A stretch of DNA of 64,000 nt from assembly GCF_014698835.1 (NCBI RefSeq), contig NZ_JACJTU010000003.1, positions 186,001 to 250,000 on the forward strand, read 5' to 3'. This document shows, in pieces, positions 17,929 to 27,132 of this stretch. The notes under the pieces were generated by a model that was not told the origin of the DNA, did no database searches, and saw only the letters and a list, made by a program, of their open reading frames with translations. How positions within the stretch are numbered: the stretch's first letter is position 1; every line of letters begins with the position of its first letter. This DNA comes from Nostoc paludosum FACHB-159. Lineage in GTDB: Bacteria > Cyanobacteriota > Cyanobacteriia > Cyanobacteriales > Nostocaceae. The translations under genes and the position numbers were made by a program.

Positions 17929-18384
17929 TTAATGTTTTTTTAACCAATATTTTAATTTTTCCAAGCTGATATTTATAGGTTTGCTCAATTCTGTTGTTAT
18001 AAATTGATTTTCGACTGCAATTTTCAATTCTTCTAAAATGTAATTGTATTGTTGGTCGAATCTGGATTTGTTTTTAGACTTCAGACATTCTCTTAAATGT
18101 TTCAAATTAATCTCTAATTCTTCTACCTTATTTCTTGGCAGCCGCGATGTTATCAGTTATAGAAGATTTTTTATCTCGGCATTTTCATCCAGAACTGAGC
18201 TTTCATCTGTTAAAAACCGACCTGAAATTTTGACATTACGACCATTATCTAACTGTACTTGGTACTGTTTTTGAACATCGAAATAATCACTTACATGAGC
18301 AATTATTTTGCCATGCTGATTGTGGAGTTCTCCTTTTTCAGTCACAATCACGCGATCGCCGTTGTCAAAACCTGTCGTAATCAT
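17929..18384 (-). pseudogene. Small unknown gene interrupted by an in-frame TAA
   Basis: From the ATG at 18384 a 75-codon frame encodes a basic-beta-rich protein (D-N-G-D-R-V-I-V-T-E-K-G-E-L...Y-Q-V-Q-L-D-N-G-R-N-V) ending at TAA 18159-18157. The same frame then stays open for another 75 codons to a TAA at 17931-17929, encoding a lysine- and glutamate-rich helical segment (V-E-E-L-E-I-N-L-K-H-L-R...L-K-Y-W-L-K-K-H). No ATG or GTG opens the second half. The simplest reading is a 150-residue gene with a nonsense mutation. A real 75-residue protein followed by chance open frame is the alternative. I do not recognise the family. Confidence 0.5.
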
Positions 18385-18490
18385 TAGAGTACTGAAGTTG
18401 AACTACAAACAAAACTACATCGCCATACTCGGCGATTCCAGATAAATTCAAGTACTCTAATTTTGGTAAACTATACGACTTAGTATATAC

Positions 18491-19378
18491 CTACTCCTGT
18501 TTTCTTTCGGCTATCCTCAGCTTGGCCGATCGCGATCGCGGATTCTTACTAATTTCCTCTTCAGTTGCAATAATTGGCTTTTTTGTCAATACTTTTAATA
18601 AAGGTGAATTTCTCAAACCATGCTTCACCAAACGGTCTTCTAAACTGTGAAAACTAATAATTGCAATTCTGCCGCCAGGTACAAGGGCGTTTGGTGCTTT
18701 ATCTAAAAAAGTTTCTAAGGATTTTAGCTCATCGTTAACGACAATTCGCAAAGCTTGAAAAACACGAGTTGCGGGGTGAATTCTACCATAACGGTATTTT
18801 GGGGGAACACAAAGTGCGATCGCTTCAGCCAGTTCAACAGTCGTGTGAAACGGACGCCGTTCGATGATGCGTCTAGCAATGCGCCGCGATAATCTTTCTT
18901 CGCCGTACTGAAAGAAAATGTTTGCTAATTCGGCTTCATCCCAATTATTGATCGCATCAGCAGCAGTTAGCGATCGCCCGCGATCCATTCGCATATCCAA
19001 ATTCCCAGCTTGGCGAAAACTAAAACCCCTTTCTGGTTGGTCTAAATGGTAAGAACTCACCCCCAAATCTGCAAGAATACCATCGAAAGTGTTAGGGGGA
19101 AACTTGTAGGCAGCAAAATTACTATGAATAAATTGTACGCGATTGTTAAATTCAGCTAAGTTTTTCTGCGCCGCAGCCAAAGCATCCTCATCTTGGTCAA
19201 TCGCCGTTACCCGCACATCCGCAGCAGCTTCTAAGATTAGGCGACTGTGACCGCCACCGCCTACCGTCGTATCAAGATAATGACCTCCCGGAGATACCGC
19301 TAGACCTGCGATAACCTCCTGCGGTAACACTGGGAGATGGGAAAATATCGGTTCTTCGATAGCTAGCTGACCATTCAT
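18491..19378 (-). CDS. rsmH: 16S rRNA (cytosine(1402)-N(4))-methyltransferase RsmH
   Basis: RsmH (MraW) methylates N4 of C1402 in 16S rRNA using S-adenosylmethionine, tuning the ribosomal P site. The 295-residue protein shows [13 protein letters not shown], the SAM-binding [43 protein letters not shown] and the C-terminal [11 protein letters not shown] start it at the ATG at 19378 ([19 protein letters not shown]); upstream codons to 19483 look non-coding. Here it is not next to mra/fts cell-wall genes, as is usual in cyanobacteria. Confidence 0.94.
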   Translation of the reverse strand: MNGQLAIEEPIFSHLPVLPQEVIAGLAVSPGGHYLDTTVGGGGHSRLILEAAADVRVTAIDQDEDALAAAQKNLAEFNNRVQFIHSNFAAYKFPPNTFDGILADLGVSSYHLDQPERGFSFRQAGNLDMRMDRGRSLTAADAINNWDEAELANIFFQYGEERLSRRIARRIIERRPFHTTVELAEAIALCVPPKYRYGRIHPATRVFQALRIVVNDELKSLETFLDKAPNALVPGGRIAIISFHSLEDRLVKHGLRNSPLLKVLTKKPIIATEEEISKNPRSRSAKLRIAERKQE

Positions 19379-19506
19379 GAGACTTAGGGCAAAAAACCAC
19401 AGATGAACTTTTATTATGTATTCTTTTCGTTGTGTCTTTGTATAGTTCCTAGTTAAAAAATAGTTTTTGAACCTGGAATACATACATAAACCAAGGGAAA
19501 ATAAAT

Positions 19507-19535
19507 CAAAATCCTCCTATTTTAGGGGGATTTTG
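19507..19535 (-). terminator. Hairpin upstream of rsmH, downstream of the M48 protease gene
   Basis: Arms 19507-19517 (caaaatcctcc) and 19525-19535 form an 11-bp stem with one wobble and a 7-base loop. On the minus strand it is followed by a T-rich run, which fits termination of transcripts arriving from the M48 protease gene. Confidence 0.45.
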
Positions 19536-19579
19536 AATGATATATAGCAGTTGCTAAGCTCTTAGAGGATGTTTAAAAA

Positions 19580-19745
19580 GCGAATAGAATTCGCTATTAC
19601 ACAAAGCTTAGTCCACCTGCGTGGACTAACACAAAATCAAGGTTTTCAAACCCACGTAGGTGGGTTTCGTCTGTGTAGCCAAGCCACTGCGTTGGGCGGG
19701 TTCCCCGACTTGTTCGCTCTTAGCGTTCCCATAGGGTAGCAAGTG
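19580..19745. repeat. Cluster of short palindromes (interspersed repeat)
   Basis: Three inverted repeats lie in a row: gcgaat/attcgc at 19580-19594, tagtccac/gtggacta at 19609-19628 and aaacccac/gtgggttt at 19648-19667. They are followed by ttcgtctgtgtagccaagcc and a GC-richer stretch to about 19745. This composition is typical of interspersed Nostocales repeats. A 60-codon frame at 19626-19808 across it is probably not a gene. Confidence 0.6.
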
Positions 19746-19785
19746 GCGCGCGATTTCCAATCGCTTTCCAGCCTGTTGCCTAGTG

Positions 19786-21696
19786 CTATTTTTTACTTTT
19801 CCTATCATAAACCATCGAATTTGGTATCAGTTTTAATTTTTTCTCCATATTTAAATGGTTATTTAAAATAAAAATAAATACATTACCAGGTAATTCATTT
19901 TCCTCTAACAAGCTGTTCACAAGTTTGGAATTATCGGCTTCAGAGTTGCCTTCTAACCAACTGAATTCTCGCTTGACAGCTATAATATAAAGTGGTTTTT
20001 CAGGAAGATATTGTAAACTTTTTTGAAACAAATAAGCACTTATTATATGCGGGTAACATGATAATTTTTTGCGAAGCTTGCTTACCTCAATATCTGAAAT
20101 ACCATGAGGTTCAAATTTATCATTTTCTCTCAAATCAGAACGCTCTTGGTGGGCTTTCAAAATTAAATCATAATAATTTTCTGCGCGTTTTTGATAAAGT
20201 TTTCCCTCATTGAGTTTTCCTTGTTTTTGAAGAAAAGAGTAAATTATTTGGCAACCTTCTATAACTATGCTTGAGTCCTGTTCTATAGCCATTTCAATAT
20301 GTTCTATTCCAGTTGCATTTTGTTGTTTTAATAATATTTGTCCTAGTAAATAATTAGCTGATGCATGTTGAGCATCAAGCTGAATAATCTCTTTTAATAA
20401 AGGTATAGCCGCTTCTTCACCTTCAAACTGAAATGTTAAAAATGCTCTTTCAAGAGCTTCTGTTTGAGTTAGCTGTTGCTTCTTTGATTTCTTATTTAAA
20501 TCTGCAAATCTAGCTATTGAATTTTGATGATTAACATATTTTTGCCTCCAAGATGCTGCTATTTCTTCTCGCCAAACTTGACTAAAATAGTCAATCAATT
20601 TATCTAAATTATTACCTAAAAATTCTTGTGCGGCGCTGATTTCAATGGGAGCAAATATAGCTGCTTCTTTCTGGGAATTGGAAGTGTATTCCAAGGACTT
20701 GAGTCTATCTGCCAAACAAGGATGAGTATCAGCATTGTTTGTTTTTTGTGTTAATGCTTCCATTAAATAAATACTTGTTATTTCCTGATGCAGCCTCTGA
20801 CTTAAAGCTTGTTGCATAGCTGTATAAGTCATTTTTGGTGGTTCAATTTCTGACTCTACTTGTTTATAGATACTAGACCAAAAATATCTTTCGATAAATC
20901 TAGCTTTTACCTCCAGATTTATCAAAGTTTCAGCAGCATTTTGTTCTCCAGCTAAATCCACAGCACATCTATCTGCTTCATATTCATTGCTCCGTGCCAA
21001 CACAAAAGAATAGGCATTAAAAAACGGGGCGTACCATGTTAAAAACCGCTCAAAAATAAACCATGATACTTCATTGCCACTTTCTCGCAGCCCTTTAATA
21101 ATGCGATACCAAGTTTCACGTTGGCGATAAATCCAACCACTAAAACGGCTGTGATTTCCTGATAAATGCCCCAGTTCATGGGCTAAGACGGCACGAAATT
21201 GTTCGGGTGGCAGTGCCAACATTAACGGTAGACCCAAAATTAAATAATTTTGCTGCCATCCCAGCAAACCTAAGCGTGGTATTTGGACAACCCCTGCGTT
21301 AAAATGGTTGGTCAGCAAGATATGGTGAAACCGTGGAGCTTGTAGCTTCGATGAAATTTCGTTAGTTAAAGAATAGAGATTGGGTACATCTTTGGGTTGC
21401 AGTGGTAAACCTGTAGGTGGAGCAAAAGAAACCCAAAGCGATCGCACTAACACCAATACTAACGCCAGTAAAAACAAAATAGCTTTTATAGATGAGGCAT
21501 GAATTGACTGAGCGTTCAGCATCAAAAAGACAATACCTACCAGCAGAGTCAACGTTACAGCTAAAACTAAAAATATATATGCGTAGCCTAAAGTAGCCAA
21601 AAAAGCAACGTGTAATTTATAAACATGCGGTTGTTTATTAGCTAAAACTTCTAACTTCTGAATTAGCCTATCAAAACGCTCTTGAGTAAAAGCCAT
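19786..21696 (-). CDS. Membrane-bound M48 family metalloprotease with TPR-like tail
   Basis: The 636-residue protein has two hydrophobic segments near the N-terminus (~35-60 and ~70-90) and then an M48 peptidase domain: zinc motif HELGH at residues 173-177, with the third ligand in N-E-Y-E-A-D around Glu238. M48 enzymes such as HtpX and Oma1 degrade misfolded membrane proteins. After the peptidase domain comes a region of helical repeats (~380-500, including A-I-P-L-L-K-E-I-I-Q-L-D-A-Q-H-A-S-A-N-Y-L-L-G-Q), probably TPRs for substrate or partner binding. The C-terminal ~130 residues are unrecognised. The gene stands alone. Confidence 0.87.
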   Translation of the reverse strand: MAFTQERFDRLIQKLEVLANKQPHVYKLHVAFLATLGYAYIFLVLAVTLTLLVGIVFLMLNAQSIHASSIKAILFLLALVLVLVRSLWVSFAPPTGLPLQPKDVPNLYSLTNEISSKLQAPRFHHILLTNHFNAGVVQIPRLGLLGWQQNYLILGLPLMLALPPEQFRAVLAHELGHLSGNHSRFSGWIYRQRETWYRIIKGLRESGNEVSWFIFERFLTWYAPFFNAYSFVLARSNEYEADRCAVDLAGEQNAAETLINLEVKARFIERYFWSSIYKQVESEIEPPKMTYTAMQQALSQRLHQEITSIYLMEALTQKTNNADTHPCLADRLKSLEYTSNSQKEAAIFAPIEISAAQEFLGNNLDKLIDYFSQVWREEIAASWRQKYVNHQNSIARFADLNKKSKKQQLTQTEALERAFLTFQFEGEEAAIPLLKEIIQLDAQHASANYLLGQILLKQQNATGIEHIEMAIEQDSSIVIEGCQIIYSFLQKQGKLNEGKLYQKRAENYYDLILKAHQERSDLRENDKFEPHGISDIEVSKLRKKLSCYPHIISAYLFQKSLQYLPEKPLYIIAVKREFSWLEGNSEADNSKLVNSLLEENELPGNVFIFILNNHLNMEKKLKLIPNSMVYDRKSKK

Positions 21697-22252
21697 AGAT
21701 ATGTACCAGCCTGATAAAACTGTAATATAGCTGACACAATATCCTTACAGCTTACGTAAAAACTCAGAAGTTAATCATTATTGAATAGGCATCTTTTTTT
21801 AACGCATTCCCGACTCTGCGTGTCTTCTTTAGTAATTAGCGATCGAATTATTCTCCGTATTCCTTTATCCCAGCGCCATGAAATGAAAAAATTCTGGTGC
21901 CTTAATTAAGTGCATATCGAGCTTCCATATAATAGTTGAAGAAGTGCAACAAAATGAAACATCAAGTAAAATCCCTCCTCTGTCACCCCCTCTCAAACTT
22001 ACCCCTGTAGGCAATACATGTAGAGCAGTTTCTCTAAAAGTATTGCCTCTAAAAGGCTGTCAAATAGAAATTGACAGGTTTGGGTTGATGTCAGGACATG
22101 GAAAAACTTCATTCTCCGCGTCCCCCCATCTCCCCATCTCCGCGTCAATCCCTGACAGACCTTAACTTGATATGACAGACAAGATAAATTGGGTCTAGTT
22201 GGCATCTTGGCGGTTCGATTCAAAATTGTCACAACGGGAGAACACTAAATCT
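21697..22252. promoter_or_regulatory. Long upstream region of ndhH with hairpins
   Basis: No gene is supported in these 556 bases. Two stems lie close together: aggcaatac/gtattgcct at 22009-22017 and 22040-22048 (with an inner tagag/ctcta), and ctgtcaa/ttgacag at 22057-22063 and 22071-22077. A C-rich repeat (ccccccatctccccatctcc) lies near 22120-22140. The region probably carries the ndhH promoter and divergent M48 promoter. Confidence 0.45.
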
Positions 22253-23437
22253 ATGACCAGAATAGAAACCCGCACTGAACCGATGGTGCTAAATATGGGG
22301 CCACACCACCCCTCAATGCACGGGGTTCTGCGGCTAATCATGACTCTGGATGGCGAGGATGTCGTTGACTGCGAACCAGTCATTGGCTACCTCCACCGAG
22401 GCATGGAAAAAATTGCTGAGAACCGCACTAACGTGATGTACGTCCCCTATGTTAGTCGCTGGGACTACGCTGCGGGCATGTTCAACGAAGCCGTCACCGT
22501 CAACGCACCGGAAAAGCTAGCAGGTGTAGCTGTCCCCAAACGCGCTAGTTACATCCGCGTCATCATGCTGGAGTTGAACCGCATCGCTAACCACTTGCTG
22601 TGGTTTGGCCCCTTCCTCGCTGACGTTGGCGCTCAAACTCCCTTCTTTTACCAATTCCGGGAACGGGAGATGATTTATGACTTGTGGGAAGCTGCCACAG
22701 GTTACCGAATGGTGAATAATAACTACTTCCGCGTTGGTGGTGTAGCAGTTGATTTGCCTTATGGTTGGGTAGATAAGTGTCTGGAATTCTGCGATTACTT
22801 AATACCCAAAATTGATGAATACGAACGCTTGGTGACAGATAACCCCATCTTCCGGCGGCGTGTTGAAGGTATCGGTACTATCACCCGTGAAGAAGCAATT
22901 AACTGGGGACTTTCTGGCCCAATGTTACGCGCATCCGGCGTGAAATGGGATTTGCGGAAAGTTGACCATTACGAATGTTACGACGACTTCGACTGGGACG
23001 TACAATGGGAAACTGCCGGTGATTGCTTTGCCCGTTACGTGGTGCGGATGCGGGAAATGCGCGAATCTGTGAAGATTATTCGCCAAGCAATTAAAGGACT
23101 TCCTGGCGGCCCTTACGAAAATCTCGAAGCCAAGCGCCTAGCCGCGGGTAAAAAATCAGAATGGGACGCCTTTGATTATCAGTACATCGGTAAAAAAGTT
23201 TCTCCCACCTTCAAAATTCCCAAGGGTGAAATCTACGCCCGTGTAGAAAGTGGCAAAGGTGAACTCGGAATTTATTTGGTAGGCGATGATAACGTCTTCC
23301 CTGCACGCTGGAAGATTCGCCCTGCTGATTTCAACAATCTCCAGATTCTCCCACATTTACTGCGGGGGATGAAAGTTGCAGATATTGTGGTGATTCTCGG
23401 CAGTATTGATGTGATCATGGGTTCTGTGGATAGGTAG
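22253..23437 (+). CDS. ndhH: NAD(P)H-quinone oxidoreductase subunit H
   Basis: NdhH is the 49-kDa-type subunit of the NDH-1 complex in thylakoid membranes, lining the quinone site in respiration and cyclic electron flow. The 394-residue protein shows [48 protein letters not shown] and the C-terminal [19 protein letters not shown] choose the ATG at 22253 ([10 protein letters not shown]), 12 bases after GGGAG. Length and sequence are normal for cyanobacteria. It is a single gene with a terminator after it. Confidence 0.96.
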   Translation: MTRIETRTEPMVLNMGPHHPSMHGVLRLIMTLDGEDVVDCEPVIGYLHRGMEKIAENRTNVMYVPYVSRWDYAAGMFNEAVTVNAPEKLAGVAVPKRASYIRVIMLELNRIANHLLWFGPFLADVGAQTPFFYQFREREMIYDLWEAATGYRMVNNNYFRVGGVAVDLPYGWVDKCLEFCDYLIPKIDEYERLVTDNPIFRRRVEGIGTITREEAINWGLSGPMLRASGVKWDLRKVDHYECYDDFDWDVQWETAGDCFARYVVRMREMRESVKIIRQAIKGLPGGPYENLEAKRLAAGKKSEWDAFDYQYIGKKVSPTFKIPKGEIYARVESGKGELGIYLVGDDNVFPARWKIRPADFNNLQILPHLLRGMKVADIVVILGSIDVIMGSVDR

Positions 23438-23465
23438 AAAATATCTGTCCAATAACTTTTAAAAG

Positions 23466-23500
23466 AGCAGTTGCACCAAGGTGTAACTGCTTTCTTCTTT
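23466..23500 (+). terminator. Rho-independent terminator of ndhH
   Basis: Arms agcagttgcac (23466-23476) and gtgtaactgct (23481-23491), 11 bp with one wobble and a 4-base loop, are followed by a pyrimidine-rich run ttcttcttt. It lies about 30 bases after the ndhH stop. Confidence 0.8.
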
Positions 23501-23926
23501 ATTACAGGGGACATTAGACCTGCCTTGAAAATAGGGACTGGGGACTGGTGACTAGGAAAGAAATATTTTCATTCCTTCGTTGGGAATTGTGTTCATGGAG
23601 TCTCTTGCAAAAGTCCTTCTTTGCGTTCTCTTCTCTGCGCCTTTGCGCCTGGAGCGTGATACAAATTCATATTTATGCAAGAGGTCTATTATATTTACAA
23701 CCTGGGTTTGGTAGCCCCACATCAAGGCTGATTGACTTCAAAATTCTGTTGCATTCAGACCGTGTAAACACTGTTAGTTTATATGGTCAATTGTAAAATC
23801 AATCGTGTGAAGGCTCGAACAATTTTACGTAAAGTTACTTAGAAAATAAATTTTTATACTATTTTATTGGATACAATTGCGTACATGAATCACCAAAAAT
23901 ATTTAAATTAGGGGTATTAATTACAA
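23501..23926. other. Intergenic region with interspersed repeat
   Basis: Around 23615-23655 lies tttgcgttctcttctctgcgcctttgcgcc, the opposite strand of the cgcaaagg-type repeats elsewhere in the window. An open frame across it (23548-23796) is low-complexity and not a credible gene. The last 100 bases are AT-rich and likely hold the promoter of the PEP-CTERM gene. Confidence 0.5.
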
Positions 23927-24706
23927 ATGAAGATTTCAACAGCAATTAAAAGCCTGTCAATGACCACTGTGGGAGCAGCAATAATTACTGTAGGACTCAA
24001 CCCAGCTGTAGTGTATGCTCTTCCTACTCCTGTTAGCTCATCGTTAATACTTCAAGCTGATTCAGATGCTGGTGGTGGTCTGATTACGGATATTGATAGC
24101 GACAGTCAACTAGGCACTGTAAACCCGTTAAGTGCCTCAGTCAGTGCCTTCGCAACCTCAGGTGAAGCCAGCGTTCTTTCTCAAGCAAAAGGAACAGCTA
24201 CATGGATAGATAGTTCTCAGGGTGTGGTTAATTTGACAGATATTGGTTGGAACACTGTTGCAGTTAACTCTGGTAGCGCCCAGCTATTTAACGGGTTGGA
24301 CTGGAGCTACGAATTTATCTCTGATGCAACAGGGTTTTTCACCCTAGACTATGATATCAGTAGCTCTGGTACGGATACGTTTGGTCTGAATGGATTTCTC
24401 TTCAATTGGTCTGGCCCAGAAGGCGGCACATTTTTTGGTTCTAGCACATCTGGTACACTCCAGCGAGCAATTGTAGCAGGAGAAAACTACATTGTTACTA
24501 TCAAAAATCAAGCCAATATTTCTGGCGGCTTAGGGACGCGAGAAGCCTTTATAGATGGTACTTTTAAATGGAAAATTGACACTGCCACTGCTAGCGTTCC
24601 TGAATCAAATACTGTATTAGGTCTGCTAGCTTTTAGCGTTTTCAGTGTTAGTTCATTGCTGAAGTACAAACCAAAAACAGTCAGAAGTATTGCAAGTGTC
24701 GAATAG
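23927..24706 (+). CDS. PEP-CTERM sorting domain-containing exported protein
   Basis: The 259-residue protein has a Sec signal peptide (basic MKISTAIKSL, hydrophobic core, A-V-V-Y-A at residues ~27-31) and a C-terminal PEP-CTERM signal: V-P-E-S-N-T-V, a hydrophobic helix L-G-L-L-A-F-S-V-F, then basic residues. Such proteins are cut and anchored or released by an exosortase, usually for surface or exopolysaccharide functions. The middle is a serine-, threonine- and glycine-rich beta-type region with no recognised domain. VPESN replaces the canonical VPEP. Exported surface protein, function unknown. Confidence 0.8.
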   Translation: MKISTAIKSLSMTTVGAAIITVGLNPAVVYALPTPVSSSLILQADSDAGGGLITDIDSDSQLGTVNPLSASVSAFATSGEASVLSQAKGTATWIDSSQGVVNLTDIGWNTVAVNSGSAQLFNGLDWSYEFISDATGFFTLDYDISSSGTDTFGLNGFLFNWSGPEGGTFFGSSTSGTLQRAIVAGENYIVTIKNQANISGGLGTREAFIDGTFKWKIDTATASVPESNTVLGLLAFSVFSVSSLLKYKPKTVRSIASVE

Positions 24707-24756
24707 TAAATAGCAAATTTATCTTTAGTTGAAGCAGGAATAACAGTAAGTTGTTC

Positions 24757-24785
24757 GGTGGGTTAAGCAGAAGTCTTGACCCACC
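24757..24785. terminator. Hairpin after the PEP-CTERM gene
   Basis: Arms ggtgggttaag (24757-24767) and cttgacccacc (24775-24785) form an 11-bp stem with one wobble and a 7-base loop, 50 bases after the stop codon. No clear T tract follows; it may be a terminator or a palindromic repeat. Confidence 0.5.
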
Positions 24786-25280
24786 ACATCTTAACCAAAT
24801 AATAATCTCCACTTATTTCGATTGGATGTAATCGTTAAAAGAACAAGCATTAGAAGCTTAGCGTAACTTTGTCCTAATCTTTGAAGACTCAGAAATAGTC
24901 TATCGTTACCATGCTCTGCATCAGAATTTAGGAATACTAATAGTATGACTAGTATGGCAAATATCTGTAACGAACAATACAAATTGACTTGTTACATTGC
25001 AGTTTGAAGTATACTTATCGCCTCAAACTATAGAAAAACTGAAGATATTATTTGAAAATTTTTAAATTTCTTAATTTTTAATTTATAATTTTTAACTTTC
25101 TCTAGTGTAAATGGAAAACTTGAGTTTCTTAATATTTTTTTTTAATTCACGCAAGAGGTTGACTAGTATTGTGTTCTGTTAAAATTGAATTGCTGCTATA
25201 CATGCAAGAACGTATTTAAATAGGTCTAATAAATTACTATATAAATCCGGCAGCATTTACTTAATCGTAATTTTAGAACC
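24786..25280. other. AT-rich intergenic region
   Basis: I see no gene or clear structure here. The stretch is strongly AT-rich, with a T run near 25133-25143, and presumably contains the promoter of the GAF gene at 25281. Confidence 0.4.
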
Positions 25281-25817
25281 GTGCAAATTCATCCTCACTC
25301 CGAATCTCACCAGAGCCACGATCGCCGCGAACAGGGTTTGGAAAAATTGCTCGCTCGCCTTGTCAGAAGCATACAGCGGGATGAGTTAGTCCGGGAAACG
25401 ACGAATCAACTCAGAGAATTACTTCAGGTCGATCGCGTGGTTTTGTATTATTTTTATGGGCAGTGGCAAGGGCAGGTGACTTTTGAATCTTTGAGTTCTC
25501 CAGAATTCTCAATACTTGGTTCCACTGGGCCAGATAATTGTTTTAACAACGAGTATGCTGGTTTATATTTGGCAGGACGGATAAGAGCGATCGCTGATAT
25601 TGAATTAGAACCAATGGAGTCTTGTCACCGAGATTTTCTTCGCAGTCTGCAAGTTCGCGCCAACCTTGTAGTACCAATTTTGATACCTAGAGGACTATGG
25701 GGATTATTAGTAGCACATCACTGCCAAGGGCCTCATCATTGGTCACAATCAAATATGGAAATGATGCAAGCAGCAGCCCAAACTCTAGCAACAGACCGTA
25801 ATATTGTTGAAAGTTAA
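25281..25817 (+). CDS. Stand-alone GAF domain, probable DXCF-type cyanobacteriochrome
   Basis: The 178-residue protein (GTG start) is a single GAF domain at ~33-172. It carries Cys115-His116 in the E-S-C-H-R-D-F-L-R-S-L-Q-V-R-A-N-L-V-V-P-I segment, the canonical bilin-attachment position of phytochrome-like GAFs. It also has D85-N-C87-F88, matching the DXCF second-cysteine motif of violet/blue-green cyanobacteriochromes. The 28-residue spacing between the cysteines equals what I recall for TePixJ. It likely binds phycocyanobilin or phycoviolobilin and senses light. No output domain is attached and no response regulator is adjacent, so partner and output are unknown. A non-bilin GAF remains possible. 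Confidence 0.72.
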   Translation: MQIHPHSESHQSHDRREQGLEKLLARLVRSIQRDELVRETTNQLRELLQVDRVVLYYFYGQWQGQVTFESLSSPEFSILGSTGPDNCFNNEYAGLYLAGRIRAIADIELEPMESCHRDFLRSLQVRANLVVPILIPRGLWGLLVAHHCQGPHHWSQSNMEMMQAAAQTLATDRNIVES

Positions 25818-25920
25818 GCCAGAATCATTGGTAATTACAATCAGTGCGAACCAATAACTCTCCACTGTCTTATTAACCGCTAAATTTGTAATTTAGTTAT
25901 CGGCTCTCTACCCCTTTTGG

Positions 25921-25946
25921 AATTACGAATTACGAATTACGAATTA
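25921..25946. repeat. Heptamer tandem repeat (aattacg)
   Basis: Three full units of aattacg plus aatta lie just upstream of the VOC gene. This is the reverse complement of the taattcg unit in the rpoB-rpoC1 and rpoC1-rpoC2 spacers. Confidence 0.85.
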
Positions 25947-26039
25947 GTAATTATTTGGCCACTGTGCATTCAAATCGCATACAGTGAAGTAGCAAAGATA
26001 TTCACCAACACTGATTCTTCTAAACAAGGAGAAAAAACT

Positions 26040-26429
26040 GTGAAATTTGGTTACACGGTAATCTGGGTAGACGATGTAGTTAAGACCGTTGAGTTTTACG
26101 AAAAAGCATTTGGTCTGGTTCGTCGCACCCTTCAGGATCATGGACAGTTTATCTGGGCTGAAATCGAAACTGGAAACACCACATTGGCTTTCTCTTCCAC
26201 TAGCGAAGCACAGAAATTATTTCCCGGCGGCTTTCATCCCAACGACGCCACACAACCACCGGCGTTAATCCAAATCTCATTCATCACTCCTGATGTTGGT
26301 GGCGCTTACATGAAAGCCATAGGAGCAGGAGCAAAACCACTAGATCCTCCGAAAACCCAACCTTGGGGACAAACAATAGCCCGCGTCCGCGACCTCAATG
26401 GCGTGCTAGTATCCTTGGTAACTGGGTAG
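26040..26429 (+). CDS. VOC (glyoxalase/bleomycin-resistance) family protein
   Basis: The 129-residue protein has the vicinal oxygen chelate fold: V-K-F-G-Y-T-V-I-W-V-D-D-V, F-Y-E-K-A-F-G-L, G-N-T-T-L-A-F-S and the C-terminal V-R-D-L-N-G-V-L-V-S-L. Members include glyoxalases, ring-cleavage dioxygenases and drug-binding proteins; the substrate cannot be assigned. I use the GTG at 26040, with AAGGAG at 26026-26031, rather than the frame's first ATG at 25917, because that extension is partly made of tandem heptamers. It converges with the MazEF pair. Confidence 0.8.
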   Translation: MKFGYTVIWVDDVVKTVEFYEKAFGLVRRTLQDHGQFIWAEIETGNTTLAFSSTSEAQKLFPGGFHPNDATQPPALIQISFITPDVGGAYMKAIGAGAKPLDPPKTQPWGQTIARVRDLNGVLVSLVTG

Positions 26430-26452
26430 TAGCGATCGCTATTAAAATTGTT

Positions 26453-26896
26453 TTACAAAATTAATGTTTCGAGCTTTGCCTGCACTTCTTCTATTAAATC
26501 TTGTGCAAAACTTTCAACAAATTTTACCCTTCTAGCTCTCCAATCTAGTGTTTTAATTTGGTCGGATAACACAACTCCTTTTGTTTGCATTCCCTCAAGA
26601 AGAGGAACTTCAAAACTAAGCCCTTTTGGATTGCTAGTTATGGGACAAACTAAAACCAAAGAAGCCATTCGATTGTATTTAATTGGAGATATAACAAGAA
26701 CAGGGCGGTAGCCAATTTGCTCCCGCCCTTGTTGTTGTAATTCATTATTTAGTGTCCTAGCAATTTCATCAAATGACATTCCTGATGTTTGAAGGGCAAA
26801 TGCACGCCGAATCGAATCAGCCGTAAACTGCTGTGCATCTCCAAATTCTAATTTGACAATATCTCCTCTGTCAGGAAAGTACGGATTAACTACCAA
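26453..26896 (-). CDS. MazF/PemK-family toxin with an internal insertion
   Basis: MazF-type toxins are mRNA interferases that cut RNA at short sites. The core is clear: PYFPDRGDIVKLEF at the N-terminus, then G-Y-R-P-V-L-V-I-S-P, V-C-P-I-T-S-N, the V-V-L-S-D-Q-I-K-T-L-D-W-R-A-R segment and the family's C-terminal helix. Between the first strand and the G-Y-R-P strand, residues ~19-57 are an insertion not found in standard MazF (length 147 rather than ~110). It includes T-A-D-S-I-R-R-A-F...S-G-M-S-F-D-E-I-A-R-T-L-N, which looks like a helix-turn-helix. It overlaps the 3' end of the mazE-like gene by 7 bases, typical of coupled TA operons. Confidence 0.83.
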   Translation of the reverse strand: MVVNPYFPDRGDIVKLEFGDAQQFTADSIRRAFALQTSGMSFDEIARTLNNELQQQGREQIGYRPVLVISPIKYNRMASLVLVCPITSNPKGLSFEVPLLEGMQTKGVVLSDQIKTLDWRARRVKFVESFAQDLIEEVQAKLETLIL

Positions 26897-27132
26897 TCTT
26901 CTTTCCCCACAGTATTGCCGATATCAAATTCAGGATGAAATTTATCAGAAGTCATACCTTCAAGCAACTCATCAAGCGTATACTTTTTTCTTTTTTGTGG
27001 TGTAATTACAATACTGTTACCTTCCACGCTAAAATTTATAGCTGTCCCTTCAGTTATGTCTGCTTGTTCAGCTACCGATTTGGGAATCCGAATAGCTAAA
27101 CTGTTTCCCCATTTACCAATAACTCCTGCCAT
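26890..27132 (-). CDS. MazE/AbrB-family antitoxin
   Basis: The 80-residue protein begins M-A-G-V-I-G-K-W-G-N-S-L-A-I-R-I-P-K, the swapped-hairpin AbrB DNA-binding fold of MazE antitoxins. The acidic C-terminal part (D-E-L-L-E-G-M-T...F-D-I-G) would wrap the toxin. I choose the ATG at 27132, which has GGAG 8 bases upstream; a TTG at 27144 would add four residues. It precedes and overlaps the MazF-like gene, so the pair is probably cotranscribed and autoregulated. Confidence 0.87.
   Translation of the reverse strand: MAGVIGKWGNSLAIRIPKSVAEQADITEGTAINFSVEGNSIVITPQKRKKYTLDELLEGMTSDKFHPEFDIGNTVGKEDW

Noticed and set aside
19626..19808. 60-codon frame between rsmH and the M48 gene
   Set aside because: It covers the palindrome cluster and overlaps the end of the M48 gene; no protein-like features.
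22150..22252. ggttcgattc-like string suggesting a tRNA T-loop
   Set aside because: No cloverleaf or acceptor stem can be built around it. I found no tRNA or rRNA gene elsewhere in the window by eye.
23548..23796. 82-codon open frame after ndhH
   Set aside because: It is made largely of a cgcaaagg-type interspersed repeat and has low-complexity composition.
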